DNA of 64,000 bases from NCBI RefSeq assembly GCF_034096925.1, contig NZ_JAWZSQ010000017.1, forward strand, positions 54,994-118,993, read 5' to 3'. The stretch comes from Patulibacter defluvii. Lineage in GTDB: Bacteria; Actinomycetota; Thermoleophilia; Solirubrobacterales; Solirubrobacteraceae. The notes under the pieces were generated by a model. The model was not told the origin of the DNA and did not search any database. It worked only from the letters and a program-made list of their open reading frames with translations. A program made the position numbers and the translations under genes. This document shows, piece by piece, positions 8,335-17,641 of the stretch. How positions within the stretch are numbered: position 1 is the first letter of the stretch; each line of letters opens with the position of its first letter.

Positions 8335-9216
8335 ATGACCGTCCGGATCGGGGCCAAGGTGCCCAACAGCGGCCCGCAGCCGCTGGCCGCGGGGATCGGC
8401 GCCACCGCCCGCGAGCTCGAGCAGCAGGGCTACGACTCGCTGTGGGTCTCCGACCACGTCGTGCTCCCGCGCGAGATCGACTCCCGTTACCCCTTCGCCG
8501 CCGACGGCAAGGCGACGTGGAGCACCGACACGCCGTACTACGAGCCGGTCGTCGCGCTGGCGATGATGGCCGAGGCCACGACCCGCGCCACCCTCGGCAC
8601 CGCGGTCCTCGTCGCGCCGCTGCGCAACCCGGTGCTGCTGGCCAAGCAGCTGGCCAGCATCGACGTGCTCAGCGGCGGCCGGCTGGCGATCGGCGCCGGT
8701 GCCGGCTGGCTGCGCGAGGAGTTCGACGCCCTCAACGTCCCCTTCGCCCGCCGCGGCAGCCGGCTGGAGGAGTGGATCGCGATCATGCGCGAGTGCTGGA
8801 CCGGCACCCCGGCCGCTCGCCGCTCCGACTTCTACGAGCTGCCGGGCGACCTCCTCAGCCTGCCCGCCACCGCGCGGCCGGTGCCGCTCCTGATCGGCGG
8901 CCACTCGCCGGTCGCGCTGCGCCGAGCGGGCGCGGTCGGCGATGGCTGGCTGGCGCAGCAGGACGCCACCGGGCTCGACCCGGACGAGCTGCGGGCCGCC
9001 CGCGAGCAGATCGACGCCGCGGCCCGCGACGCCGGCCGCGACCCCTCGGCGCTCCGCGTCGTGCTGCGGGTCGTCGGCTCCGGCGGCGCCTGCGACCTCG
9101 TCGCCGCACGGCTGGCCGACCTGGCCCGGGTCGGCGTCGACGAGGTGATCGTCGACGTGGTCGACCACGACCCCGCCGCCGACCTGGCACGGCTGCGCGA
9201 GGGGGCGGCCGCGTGA
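8335..9216 (+). CDS. LLM-class (luciferase-like) F420-dependent oxidoreductase
   Basis: 293 residues, from the ATG at 8335. It has the TIM-barrel bacterial-luciferase signature GYDSLWVSDHVVLP (about residues 30-44), ATTRATLGTAVLVAPLRNP and LSGGRLAIGAGAGW. These resemble the probable-F420 family typical of actinobacteria. It would carry out a flavin- or F420-dependent hydride transfer or oxygenation; the substrate is unknown. It overlaps the first SDR gene by four bases and is the first gene of an apparent long operon running through three SDRs, the ABC transporter and the imino-acid oxidase genes. Confidence 0.85.
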   Translation: MTVRIGAKVPNSGPQPLAAGIGATARELEQQGYDSLWVSDHVVLPREIDSRYPFAADGKATWSTDTPYYEPVVALAMMAEATTRATLGTAVLVAPLRNPVLLAKQLASIDVLSGGRLAIGAGAGWLREEFDALNVPFARRGSRLEEWIAIMRECWTGTPAARRSDFYELPGDLLSLPATARPVPLLIGGHSPVALRRAGAVGDGWLAQQDATGLDPDELRAAREQIDAAARDAGRDPSALRVVLRVVGSGGACDLVAARLADLARVGVDEVIVDVVDHDPAADLARLREGAAA

Positions 9217-9947
9217 GCGGCCGACGGGCGATCGTCACCGGCGGGGCGAGCGGCATCGGCGCCGGCACCGTCGTGCGGCTCGCCGCCGCCGGGACGACCG
9301 GGGTCGTGCTCGACCGCGAGCGGGCCTCCGGTCTGCCCGACGGCTGGAGCGCGACCGCGGTCGACGTCACCGACGCGCCCGGCCTCGGGCGCGCGATCGA
9401 CGACGCGGTCGCCGCCCTCGGCGGCCTCGACCTGCTGGTCGCCGCCGCCGGGATCGTCCCGGCCTGGCAGCCCACCGGTGGTCTGGACCTGGCCGACTAC
9501 GATCGGACGATGGCGGTCAACGCTCGCGGCGTGGTCGTCGCGATCGAGCAGGCTTCGCGGGCGCTGGGGGAGGGCGGCGCGGTGGTCGTCGTCGGCTCGC
9601 TCAACGCCTGGCGCGGCGATCCGAACCTGACCGCCTACGCCGCCAGCAAGCACGCCGTCCTCGGCATCGTCCGCTCGGCGGCGCTCTCGCTCGGTCCGCG
9701 CGGGATCCGCGTCAACGCCGTCGCGCCCGGGCCGGTCGCCACCGCCGCCCTGCGCGACCGGATCGCCCGCCGCGCCGTCGACGGCGGACCGTCCCCGGAG
9801 GAGGCCCTCGCCGGCCTCGCGGCCGGTACCGCGCTCGGTCGGATCGCCACCGTCGACGACGTCGTCGACGCGATCGAGTTCCTCGGCGGGCCGCGCTCCG
9901 GCGCGATCACCGGTCACCTGCTGCCCGTCGACGGCGGGATCGCGTAG
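9213..9947 (+). CDS. Short-chain dehydrogenase/reductase (first of three)
   Basis: 244 residues, GTG start overlapping the previous stop. Classical SDR elements are present: the cofactor motif TGGASGIGAGT near the N-terminus, the AAAGI segment, catalytic Ser in VVGSLNAW, the YAASK active-site pair, and the C-terminal VDGGIA. NAD(P)-dependent oxidation or reduction of a hydroxyl or keto group is expected. Substrate is unknown. It is the first of three consecutive, clearly non-identical SDRs. Confidence 0.88.
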   Translation: MSGRRAIVTGGASGIGAGTVVRLAAAGTTGVVLDRERASGLPDGWSATAVDVTDAPGLGRAIDDAVAALGGLDLLVAAAGIVPAWQPTGGLDLADYDRTMAVNARGVVVAIEQASRALGEGGAVVVVGSLNAWRGDPNLTAYAASKHAVLGIVRSAALSLGPRGIRVNAVAPGPVATAALRDRIARRAVDGGPSPEEALAGLAAGTALGRIATVDDVVDAIEFLGGPRSGAITGHLLPVDGGIA

Positions 9948-9960
9948 GGGGTCTGCCGTC

Positions 9961-10737
9961 GTGACCGCTCCCTGTCCGCGACTCGACGACCGCACGGTCC
10001 TGCTGACCGGCGCCTCGCGCGGGATCGGCGCCGCCACCGCCGCCACCCTCGCCGACCACGGCGCGCGCTTGATCGCCCAGTACCGCAGCGGCCGCGAGGG
10101 CGCCGAGGGGGCGACCGCCGCGCTGCCCGCCGACCGCCGCCGGCTGCTGGCCGCCGACTTCGCCGTCCCCGGCGCCGCCCGCGGGCTCTGGGCCGAGGCG
10201 GTCGCCTGGGCCGGCCGGATCGACGCCGTCGTCGTCAACGCCGCGAGCCTGCCCTCGACCCCCTTCGACGGCGCCGACGCCACCTGGGACGACGGCTGGG
10301 AGGAGGCGACGCGGGTCAACGTGCTCGAGCCCGCGGCGCTGATCCGGGCCGCGGTCGCGCACTTCCTCGAGCACGGCGGCGGGACGCTCGTCGTGCTCTC
10401 CAGCTGGGCCGCCGAGCAGGGCTCGCGGATCCCGTCGCTGGCCGCCTACGCGGCGTCGAAGGCGGCGCTGCGGAACCTCGCCCAGACCGTCGCCCGGGCC
10501 CACGCCCGCGACGGGATCGTCGTCCACGTGCTCGCCCCCGGCGTGGTCCGGACCGACATGGCGACCGCCTCCGACGGCCTGCGCCCCGACGGCGTGGCGG
10601 TCGAGGACACGCTCGCCTCGGGCCGGCTGGTCGAGCCGGACGAGGTCGCCCACCTGATCGCGCTGCTCGCCTCGGGCGCCTTCCCGAACCTGAGCGGCGC
10701 GACCCTCGACCTGAACGGAGCCTCCTATGTCCGCTGA
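9961..10737 (+). CDS. Short-chain dehydrogenase/reductase (second of three)
   Basis: 258 residues from GTG 9961. TGASRGIGAATAA is the nucleotide-binding loop, VVNAASLP replaces the common NNAG segment, LSSW carries the serine and YAASKAAL the Tyr/Lys pair. The protein ends LDLNGASYVR instead of the common VDGG type end. It overlaps the next SDR by 11 bases, so the two are co-translated. Substrate unknown. Confidence 0.87.
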   Translation: MTAPCPRLDDRTVLLTGASRGIGAATAATLADHGARLIAQYRSGREGAEGATAALPADRRRLLAADFAVPGAARGLWAEAVAWAGRIDAVVVNAASLPSTPFDGADATWDDGWEEATRVNVLEPAALIRAAVAHFLEHGGGTLVVLSSWAAEQGSRIPSLAAYAASKAALRNLAQTVARAHARDGIVVHVLAPGVVRTDMATASDGLRPDGVAVEDTLASGRLVEPDEVAHLIALLASGAFPNLSGATLDLNGASYVR

Positions 10738-11467
10738 CGTCGCGCTCGTGACCGGGGCCGGCGGCGGCATCGGCGCCGGGATCGCCGCGGTCCTCGCCCG
10801 CCGCGGCGACCACGTCGTCGTGGCCGACATCGACGAGGGCCGCGCGGCCGAGACCGCGGCCGCGATCGCCGCCGACGGCGGCAGCGCCCGCGCGGTCCGG
10901 ATCGACGTCGCCGACGTCGCGTCGGCGGCCGCCACGCTGGCCGCGGTCGACGCCGAGACGCCGCTGACCACGCTCGTCAACAACGCCGCGGTCGCCACCT
11001 CGGGGCCGATGGTCGACGTCCGCCCCGAGGACTACGACCGGGTGATGGGGATCAACGTCCGCGGGACGTTCTTCCTCGTCCAGGCGGCGCTGCGCGCGAT
11101 GCTGCCGCGCCGCCGGGGATCGATCGTCAACGTCTGCTCGACGTCGTCGTTCACCGCGTCGACGAGCGACATGACCGTCTACGACACGTCGAAGGCCGCC
11201 GTCCGCATGGTCACCCAGGCCGCGGCGAAGGAGGTCGGCGGCAGCGGGGTCCGCGTCAACGGGGTCGCCCCCGGGACGCTCCGCACCGCCCTCACCACGC
11301 CGCTGCTGGACGACGACGGGTTCGCGCGCCTCGAGCGCCAGCGGATCCCGCTCGGCCGCCTCGGCGAACCGCAGGAGATCGGGCAGGCCGTCGCCTTCCT
11401 CAGCTCCGACGCCGCGTCCTACGTCACCGGCCACGTGCTGGTCGTCGACGGTGGGTGGCTGGCGTGA
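10727..11467 (+). CDS. Short-chain dehydrogenase/reductase (third of three)
   Basis: 246 residues. TGAGGGIGAGIA, NNAAVATSG, the CSTSS serine region, YDTSKAAV (Tyr/Lys) and VVDGGWLA are all present, so the active site is complete. The arrangement of three SDRs beside a DHDPS-type lyase and FAD oxidases suggests successive handling of hydroxy and keto intermediates; this is inference. The ABC-transporter ATPase gene follows after 29 bases. Confidence 0.87.
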   Translation: MSADVALVTGAGGGIGAGIAAVLARRGDHVVVADIDEGRAAETAAAIAADGGSARAVRIDVADVASAAATLAAVDAETPLTTLVNNAAVATSGPMVDVRPEDYDRVMGINVRGTFFLVQAALRAMLPRRRGSIVNVCSTSSFTASTSDMTVYDTSKAAVRMVTQAAAKEVGGSGVRVNGVAPGTLRTALTTPLLDDDGFARLERQRIPLGRLGEPQEIGQAVAFLSSDAASYVTGHVLVVDGGWLA

Positions 11468-11496
11468 CCCCGCCCTCGACCTTCCCGGAAGCCCCG

Positions 11497-12312
11497 ATGA
11501 GAGCGACTCCGACCGTGCCCCACGCCTCCGAGAACCCGCAGACCGACGCGGCGCCGACGACCGCCCCGATCGTCGAGCTGCGCGAGATCCGCAAGTCCTT
11601 CGGCAACCTCGAGGTGCTCAAGGGCATCGACCTCGCCGTCCGGCCCGGCGAGCACGTCGTGCTCTTCGGGCCCTCCGGATCCGGCAAGTCGACCGTCCTC
11701 CGGGGCATCAACCTGCTGGAGCCGCCGACCTCGGGCTCGCTCCGCTTCGACGGCGTCGAGTACGGCCCCGGCCTGCCCGACGAGCCGGTCCGCCAGCGCG
11801 GGCGGTCGCTCGACCTGCGGCGCAACGTCGGGATGGTCTTCCAGCAGTTCAACCTCTTCCCGCACCTGACGGCGCTCGAGAACGTCGGGCTGCCGCTGCG
11901 CTCGGTCCGCGCGCTCAAGCGTCCGGAGGCCGAGCACCGGGCGGCCGAGGCGCTGCGCCGCGTCGGCCTGCTGGAGCGGGCGGCCCACTACCCGCGTCAG
12001 CTCTCGGGCGGCCAGCAGCAGCGGGTGGCGATCGCCCGCGCGCTCGCGCTCGACCCGCAGGTGATGCTCTTCGACGAGCCGACGTCGGCGCTCGACCCGG
12101 AGTTGGTCGGCGGCGTCCTCGCCACCATGCGCGAGCTGGCCGAGACCGGGATGACGATGCTCATCGTCACCCACGAGCTCGGCTTCGCCCGCGAGATCGG
12201 CGACCTCAACGTCTTCATGGAGGACGGCCAGGTCGTCGAGACCGGGGGCCGCGACATCTACGCGAACCCCACCAACGCCCGTACCTCGGCCTTCCTCTCG
12301 GCGGTGCTCTGA
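11497..12312 (+). CDS. Polar amino-acid ABC transporter, ATP-binding protein (GlnQ/HisP type)
   Basis: 271 residues from ATG 11497, which has GGAA six bases upstream; a GTG at 11455 is possible but would overlap the SDR. Walker A is GPSGSGKS, the Q loop is MVFQQFNLFPHL, the signature LSGGQQQRVAIARAL and Walker B VMLFDEPTSALDP, then the switch histidine in VTHE. LFPHLTALENV is typical of polar amino-acid transporters. It stops at the ATG of the permease (TGATG). It powers uptake with the following permease and binding protein. Confidence 0.92.
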   Translation: MRATPTVPHASENPQTDAAPTTAPIVELREIRKSFGNLEVLKGIDLAVRPGEHVVLFGPSGSGKSTVLRGINLLEPPTSGSLRFDGVEYGPGLPDEPVRQRGRSLDLRRNVGMVFQQFNLFPHLTALENVGLPLRSVRALKRPEAEHRAAEALRRVGLLERAAHYPRQLSGGQQQRVAIARALALDPQVMLFDEPTSALDPELVGGVLATMRELAETGMTMLIVTHELGFAREIGDLNVFMEDGQVVETGGRDIYANPTNARTSAFLSAVL

Positions 12313-13070
12313 TGCCTCTGGCGAACTACGACTGGGGGCTGGTCTGGGACTACCGGTCCGACCTCCTCAACGGCCTGCTGACCGCGCTCGAGGTGGCGGT
12401 CGTCGCGCTCGCGCTGTCGCTGGTCTTCGGCCTCGCGCTCGCGCTGGTGCGGATGCGGCCGGCGCCGTTCTCCTGGATCGCGGCGATCTACATCAACGTC
12501 TTCCGCGGGATCCCGGCGCTGGTGACGGTGATCTGGGTCTACTTCGGCGTCGCGCTGGCGCTCGACGTGAAGTTCAGCGTCTTCCAGGCCGGCGTGATCG
12601 CCCTGACCCTGCTCTACAGCGCGTTCCTGGCCGAGATCTTCCGGTCGGCGCTGGAGGCGATCCCGAAGGGCCAGCAGGAGGCCGGCCTGGCGCTCGGGAT
12701 GAAGCCGATCCGCGTCTTCCTCTCGGTGACCCTGCCGCAGGCGACGAAGATCGCGATCCCGAACGTCGGCAACATGTTCATCGGGATGGTGAAGGACACC
12801 TCGGTCTTCACCGTGATCGGCCTGCTCGAGGTCGTGCGCGTGACGCAGAACGTCGTCGCCACCACCTTCCAGCCGTTCGTCCTCTACACGGCGGCCGCCG
12901 CGCTCTACGTGCTCGTGGCGTTCGCGATCGACTTCCTCTTCCGCCTGGTCGAGCGCACGATGGAGGCCCCGCCCAACGGCGTCGTCTCGCGGGCCATCCG
13001 CGGTCGCCGCCAGCGACGGATCCAAGCCCTCATCGACGCCGAGACGGCGTCCCCCACCGCCTCCGCCTGA
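12312..13070 (+). CDS. Polar amino-acid ABC transporter, permease (HisM/GlnP type)
   Basis: 252 residues with about five membrane segments. The early GLLTALEVAVVALALSLVFG segment matches His/Glu/Gln permeases. The EAA-type loop QQEAGLALGMKPIRVFLSVT (about residues 125-144) contacts the ATPase, and VFRGIPALVTVIWVYF is a family-typical stretch. It shares one base with the ATPase gene stop and lies 32 bases before the binding-protein gene. Only one permease is present, so the channel is probably a homodimer. Confidence 0.92.
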   Translation: MPLANYDWGLVWDYRSDLLNGLLTALEVAVVALALSLVFGLALALVRMRPAPFSWIAAIYINVFRGIPALVTVIWVYFGVALALDVKFSVFQAGVIALTLLYSAFLAEIFRSALEAIPKGQQEAGLALGMKPIRVFLSVTLPQATKIAIPNVGNMFIGMVKDTSVFTVIGLLEVVRVTQNVVATTFQPFVLYTAAAALYVLVAFAIDFLFRLVERTMEAPPNGVVSRAIRGRRQRRIQALIDAETASPTASA

Positions 13071-13102
13071 GGCATTCGGACCCCAACCCCACAAGGAGCA
13101 CC

Positions 13103-13960
13103 ATGCGCATCACCTCTTCCCGGCTCCGTCGGCAGGTCCGACGGGCCACGGCGGCGGCTGCCGTCGTCGCCTCCGCGGTAGTCCTCTCGGCCTGCGGCGG
13201 CTCGGACGGCGACGGTGGCGGCTCGAGCGACAACCCGCTCGGGCTGCAGAACAAGGGCACGCTGACCGTCGGCATGAACCTGCAGTTCGAGCCCGAGATG
13301 TACCTGAAGGACGGCGAGCCGGCCGGCTACGACGTCGACCTGCTGAACGAGCTGGCCAAGGACCTCGGCGTCAAGCTGAAGATCGAGAACCTCGACTTCA
13401 ACGGCCTGATCCCCGGCCTCCAGAGCAAGAAGTTCGACATCGTCTCGGTCGGTCTCGCGGCCACCGAGGAGCGCAAGAAGGCGATCGACTTCAGCCGCGG
13501 CTACGTCCCCTACGCCCAGGTCGTCGCGGTCCGCGAGGGCAGCACGATCCCGGCGACGATCGACGCCTTCAACCAGGGCGGCCGCAAGTTCGCGGTGCTC
13601 CAGGGCTCGACCGGCGAGCAGCTGGCGAAGAAGACCTTCCCGAAGGCGAGCGTGACCGGCTTCAGCGAGCAGAACGCGGCGCTGCTGCAGGTGGCGACCA
13701 AGCGCGCCGACGCGTCGGTGCTCGAGGACTACCTGCTGGCCCAGTACCAGAAGTCCAACCCGGGCCAGCTGGTGAAGGCCGACTTCCCGAAGCCGCTCGA
13801 CGTCCAGTACGGCTCCTACGGCGTGGTCAAGGGCAACAGCGCCCTGGTCCAGCGGCTCGACCAGTTCCTCTGCAAGGCCCAGACCGACGGCACCCTCGAG
13901 CGGCTCTACAAGAAGAACTTCGGCGTCAAGGAGATGCCGCAGATGCCGAGCGGCTGCTGA
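13103..13960 (+). CDS. Amino-acid ABC transporter substrate-binding lipoprotein
   Basis: 285 residues, RBS AAGGAG before ATG 13103. The N-terminus is a lipoprotein signal: basic RLRRQVRR, a hydrophobic stretch and lipobox VVLSAC with Cys31 as the lipidated residue, followed by a Gly/Ser/Asp linker. The mature part is a family-3 solute-binding protein (LTVGMNLQFEPEMY, GYDVDLLNELAKDLGVKL, GLAATEERKKAIDFS). It captures the ligand outside the membrane. Given the oxidase genes just downstream, the ligand may be a hydroxyproline, betaine or related amino acid; this is inferred only from context. Confidence 0.92.
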   Translation: MRITSSRLRRQVRRATAAAAVVASAVVLSACGGSDGDGGGSSDNPLGLQNKGTLTVGMNLQFEPEMYLKDGEPAGYDVDLLNELAKDLGVKLKIENLDFNGLIPGLQSKKFDIVSVGLAATEERKKAIDFSRGYVPYAQVVAVREGSTIPATIDAFNQGGRKFAVLQGSTGEQLAKKTFPKASVTGFSEQNAALLQVATKRADASVLEDYLLAQYQKSNPGQLVKADFPKPLDVQYGSYGVVKGNSALVQRLDQFLCKAQTDGTLERLYKKNFGVKEMPQMPSGC

Positions 13961-13966
13961 GGCTCG

Positions 13967-15445
13967 ATGGACCGCGAGCGCTACGACGTCCTGGTCGTCG
14001 GCGGGGGACCGGCTGGTCTCTCGGCGGCGACCGTCGCGGCCCGTCACGGGCTCGACGTCGCGCTCGTGGAGGAGCGCGTCACCCTCGGCGGGCAGGTCCA
14101 CAAGCAGCCGGGTCCGGGCATCGTCGTCCGCGACCCGGCGGCGATGGGCCGCGAGCACCGCGAGGGCCGCGCGCTGATCGACGCCGCCGAACGCTCGGGG
14201 GCGTCGATCATGACCAGCACCGCGGTGGTCGCCCTGGAGGGGGACCAGGCGGTGCTGGTGCCGGACGGCGGGCGGGCGCGGACCGTCCGCGCCCGGCGGC
14301 TGGTGCTGGCGCCGGGCGCCCACGACCGGCCGGTCGCCTTCCCCGGCTGGACGCTGCCGGGGGTCCTCACCGCCGGCGGCCTGCAGACGATCGTCAAGGC
14401 CCAGCGGGTGCTGCCGGGGCGGCGGATGGTCTTCGCGGGCGCGGGTCCGCTGGCGCTCGCGTTCCCGGCCCAGCTGCTCGGCTACGGCGCCGGCATCCGG
14501 ACGGTGCTCGAGGCCGGACCCGCGCCGCGGGTCGGCGACCTGCTGCGGATCGCCGGCGCGGCCCCCGGCAACCGCCAGCTGCTGCAGGACGCGGTCCGCT
14601 ACCGGCTGGAGCTGCTGCGGCGGCGGGTCCCCCTGCGCTACCGGCGGATCGTGGTCCGGGCCGAGGGCGACGGCCGCGTGGAGCAGGTCACCCACGCCGC
14701 GGTCGACGGCGACTGGCGCCCGGTCGCCGGCAGCGAGGAGACCGAGCCGGCCGACGTGCTCTGCATCGGCTACGGCTTCGTGCCCTCGATCGAGCTGCTG
14801 CGGCTGGCGGGCTGCGACTTCGACTTCGACGAGCAGCTCGGCGGCTGGGTCGTGCGTCGCGACGACTGGCTGCGGACCTCGCGCCCGCACGTCTTCGCCG
14901 CCGGCGACGGGACCGGCGTCGAGGGCTCGGTGGTGGCCGTCGCCGAGGGGCGGATCGCCGGCCTCGGCGTCGCGCTCGACCTCGGCGCGGTCGATCCCGC
15001 CACCGCCGACCGCGAGGCCGCGCCGTCGCGGCGGCTGCGCCGTCGCCGCCAGGCGCTGACCGGGGCGCTGCGGCGGATGCACGACGTCGGCCCCGGGGTC
15101 TTCGAGCTGGCCACGCCGGAGACGACCGTCTGCCGCTGCGAGAGCGTGACCGCCGAGCGGCTCGCCGAGACGATCGACGGCACCCGCGACATCAACGTGG
15201 TGAAGGCGCTGACCCGGGCCGGGATGGGCCCCTGCCAGGGCCGGTCCTGCCAGCGCCAGGTGGCCGCGATGATCGCCCGCCGTCACGACCAGGCGCCCGG
15301 CGCGGTCGCCCTGGCCACTCCGCGGATGCCGGTCCGGCCGGTGCCGATCGGCGCGCTGGCCGACGACGCCGTCGACGGCCGGACGCTCTTCACCCGCCAG
15401 GCCGACGACGCCGACGTGCCGGCCGGGGAGCTGGCCGATGACTGA
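13967..15445 (+). CDS. FAD/NAD(P)-binding oxidoreductase subunit with C-terminal BFD-type [2Fe-2S] domain (D-hydroxyproline dehydrogenase / HcnB-like)
   Basis: 492 residues. The N-terminal FAD motif is VLVVGGGPAGLSAA, with a second Rossmann motif around FAGAGPLALAF and an FAAGDG segment contacting FAD. The C-terminus carries four cysteines, C389, C391, C423 and C428, in the CxC...CxxxxC pattern of BFD-like iron-sulfur domains. This architecture is that of HcnB, opine oxidase A and the matching subunit of three-subunit D-hydroxyproline dehydrogenase. It overlaps the DAO-type subunit gene by eight bases; the 2Fe-2S partner is two genes further on. Expected role is electron transfer in a membrane-associated or cytosolic imino-acid dehydrogenase. 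Confidence 0.82.
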   Translation: MDRERYDVLVVGGGPAGLSAATVAARHGLDVALVEERVTLGGQVHKQPGPGIVVRDPAAMGREHREGRALIDAAERSGASIMTSTAVVALEGDQAVLVPDGGRARTVRARRLVLAPGAHDRPVAFPGWTLPGVLTAGGLQTIVKAQRVLPGRRMVFAGAGPLALAFPAQLLGYGAGIRTVLEAGPAPRVGDLLRIAGAAPGNRQLLQDAVRYRLELLRRRVPLRYRRIVVRAEGDGRVEQVTHAAVDGDWRPVAGSEETEPADVLCIGYGFVPSIELLRLAGCDFDFDEQLGGWVVRRDDWLRTSRPHVFAAGDGTGVEGSVVAVAEGRIAGLGVALDLGAVDPATADREAAPSRRLRRRRQALTGALRRMHDVGPGVFELATPETTVCRCESVTAERLAETIDGTRDINVVKALTRAGMGPCQGRSCQRQVAAMIARRHDQAPGAVALATPRMPVRPVPIGALADDAVDGRTLFTRQADDADVPAGELADD

Positions 15446-16676
15446 GCCCGCCGCGCGTCCGCTGCCGCGCTGGCTGCGCTACGAGCAGACCAACGCCCCG
15501 CTGCCCGCCGCGACCGACGTGCTGGTGATCGGCGGCGGCATCGCCGGGACGGCGCTCGCCTTCTACCTGGCGCGCGGCGGGGTCGACGTGACCCTGGTCG
15601 AGCGCGGCGAGCTGAACCGCGAGGCCTCGGGCACCAACGCCGGCAGCTTCCACATCCAGCTGGCGATCCACCAGCTGCCGGCGGCGGGCTCGCCGACCGC
15701 CGCGACCGAGCGGCTGCTGGAGGAGGCGCGCCTGAACCTGGCCGCCTACGAGGTCTGGAACGCGCTCGACGAGGAGCTCGACGTCCCGCTCGGGGTCCAC
15801 CTGACCGGCGGCTGGATGGTGGCCGAGACCGAGCAGCAGCTGCAGGTCCTGCACGACAAGCGCGAGCTCGAGCGGCAGGCCGGGATCGTGACCGAGGTCG
15901 TGACCGGCGACGAGCTGCGGCGGCGGGCGCCGTTCCTCGCCCCCGACCTGGCCGGGGCCTCGTACTGCCCTCAGGAGGGCCACGCCAACCCGCTGATCGC
16001 CGCCCCCGCCTACGCGCTGCGCGCGCACGAGCACGGGGCCGCGATCCGGACCCACGTCGACGTGACCGCGATCGATCCGCGGCCCGGCGGCGGCTTCCGG
16101 GTGACGACCTCGGCCGGCGAGATCGACGCCCGGCGGATCGTCAACTGCGCCGGCGCCTGGGCCGGCGACCAGGCGCGGCTGGTCGGGCTGCGGCTGCCGG
16201 TCCGGCGCGAGGGCCTGCACGTCAACGTGACCGAGCGGCGGGCGCGGCTGCTCGACCCGATGGTCCAGCACATCGGGCGCCGGCTGACGCTCAAGCAGTC
16301 CTCGGACGACACGTTCATCATCGGCGGCGGCTGGCCGACCCCGGCCGCGCCGCCGCCGCGCCGCTACCCGACCTCGTGGGAGAGCGCTGCCGGCAACACC
16401 GCGGTGGCGGTGCGGGTGATCCCGGCGCTGGCCGACGTCCGCGTGGTGCGCACCTGGTCGGGGGTGATCGTGTTCACCGACGACCTCTCGCCGGTGGTCG
16501 GCGGCTCGACGCTCGTGCCCGGCTACCACGCGTGCGTCGCCTCGACCGGCTTCACCCTCAGCCCGCTGCTGGCCCGGCGGCTGGCCGACCAGCTGCTCGA
16601 CCCGGCCGCCGCGGCGCCGTTCCCGCCCGAGTACGACCCCGACCGCCGGATGGCGGCCGGACGCCCCACCCCGTAG
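15438..16676 (+). CDS. FAD-dependent D-amino-acid/imino-acid oxidase-type subunit (DAO family; HcnC / D-hydroxyproline dehydrogenase-like)
   Basis: 412 residues, start overlapping the preceding gene. The FAD motif VLVIGGGIAGTALAFYLARG is followed by LVERGELNREASGTNAG, a DAO-family signature, and the C-terminal end has the SGVIVFTDDL...CVASTGFTLSP type pattern that closes the FAD site. In three-subunit dehydrogenases this is the catalytic chain that oxidises the amine or imine carbon, passing electrons to the BFD and 2Fe-2S chains encoded on either side. Substrate inferred as a cyclic imino acid such as cis-4-hydroxy-D-proline. Confidence 0.82.
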   Translation: MTEPAARPLPRWLRYEQTNAPLPAATDVLVIGGGIAGTALAFYLARGGVDVTLVERGELNREASGTNAGSFHIQLAIHQLPAAGSPTAATERLLEEARLNLAAYEVWNALDEELDVPLGVHLTGGWMVAETEQQLQVLHDKRELERQAGIVTEVVTGDELRRRAPFLAPDLAGASYCPQEGHANPLIAAPAYALRAHEHGAAIRTHVDVTAIDPRPGGGFRVTTSAGEIDARRIVNCAGAWAGDQARLVGLRLPVRREGLHVNVTERRARLLDPMVQHIGRRLTLKQSSDDTFIIGGGWPTPAAPPPRRYPTSWESAAGNTAVAVRVIPALADVRVVRTWSGVIVFTDDLSPVVGGSTLVPGYHACVASTGFTLSPLLARRLADQLLDPAAAAPFPPEYDPDRRMAAGRPTP

Positions 16677-16693
16677 AGGAAGCGAGGCCCACA

Positions 16694-17641
16694 ATGGACC
16701 GCAACGACATCGACTGGCGCGGGTACTTCCCGGCGTTCATCACCCCCTTCCGGGAGGACGGTGCGCTCGACCTCGTCGCGCTGCGGGCGCTGGTCGACCA
16801 CTACGTCGAGCAGGGCATGCACGGGATCATGGTCAACGGGACCTGCGGCGAGTGGTTCGCCCAGACGACCGAGGAGCGGCGGATCGTGGCCGAGGCGGCG
16901 GTCGAGCAGGCCGCCGGCCGGCTGACGGTGCTGGTCGGCTGCACGGCCTACACCGCGGCCGAGGCGGCGGGGATCGCCCGCCACGCCCTCGACGCCGGCG
17001 CCGACGGCGTGATCTCGACCCCGCCGCCCTACGCGAAGCCGTTCCCCGACGAGACGGTCGCCTACTACCGCGAGCTGGGCGAGCGCGTCGACGGGCCGAT
17101 CGCGGTCTACAACTGGCCGCACGGGACCAGCGTCGACATCGGCCCCGAGCTGGCGTCGCGGCTGGCCGACCTGCCGCACGTGGTGGCGATCAAGGACAGC
17201 ACCCCGGACGCCGAGCAGTTCTACGCCACCACCCGCGCGGTCGTCGACCGGATCCGCGTCTTCGGGCCGTTCATGACCCGGCGCGGCCTCGAGGTCCTGC
17301 GCGAGAGCGGGGGCGACGGCACCGTCGGCGGCGGCTCGCTGGCCGGCCGGCCCGATCCGACGTTCTGGGAGGACGTCTGGGCCGGCGACTTCGCGGCCGC
17401 CGAGGCCTACGCCGACGTCGTCGAGCGGCTCTTCCCGAAGCTCTGGCTGCCCGGTGGCTGGGCGGGCCACTGGGGGGCGTACCAGAGCCAGCTGAAGGTG
17501 CTGATGGGCCTGCTCGGCCAGCCGACCGGTCACGTCCGCCCGCCGCGGCTGCCGATCACCGACCCGGAGGCGATCGCCGCGATGCGCGCGGTGCTCGTCG
17601 AGGAGGGACTGCTCGATGCGGATCCGCCGGCCGCGGCCTGA
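16694..17641 (+). CDS. DHDPS/NAL-family lyase, probable pyrroline-4-hydroxy-2-carboxylate deaminase-type enzyme
   Basis: 315 residues, TIM barrel of the dihydrodipicolinate synthase family. The Schiff-base lysine is K167 in VAIKDST, the catalytic tyrosine Y139 in VYNWP, and the GTTGE-type loop reads GTCGE (49-53). A lysine biosynthesis DapA would not be expected inside an FAD oxidase operon. Linkage to the three-subunit oxidase genes is that of hydroxyproline degradation, where this family deaminates and opens 1-pyrroline-4-hydroxy-2-carboxylate to 2-oxoglutarate semialdehyde. The 3' end overlaps the 2Fe-2S gene by 26 bases. Confidence 0.75.
   Translation: MDRNDIDWRGYFPAFITPFREDGALDLVALRALVDHYVEQGMHGIMVNGTCGEWFAQTTEERRIVAEAAVEQAAGRLTVLVGCTAYTAAEAAGIARHALDAGADGVISTPPPYAKPFPDETVAYYRELGERVDGPIAVYNWPHGTSVDIGPELASRLADLPHVVAIKDSTPDAEQFYATTRAVVDRIRVFGPFMTRRGLEVLRESGGDGTVGGGSLAGRPDPTFWEDVWAGDFAAAEAYADVVERLFPKLWLPGGWAGHWGAYQSQLKVLMGLLGQPTGHVRPPRLPITDPEAIAAMRAVLVEEGLLDADPPAAA

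Noticed and set aside
16694..17641. Lysine biosynthesis DapA
   Set aside because: Family membership is right but the oxidase operon context and the GTCGE loop (normally GTTGE) argue for a catabolic family member.
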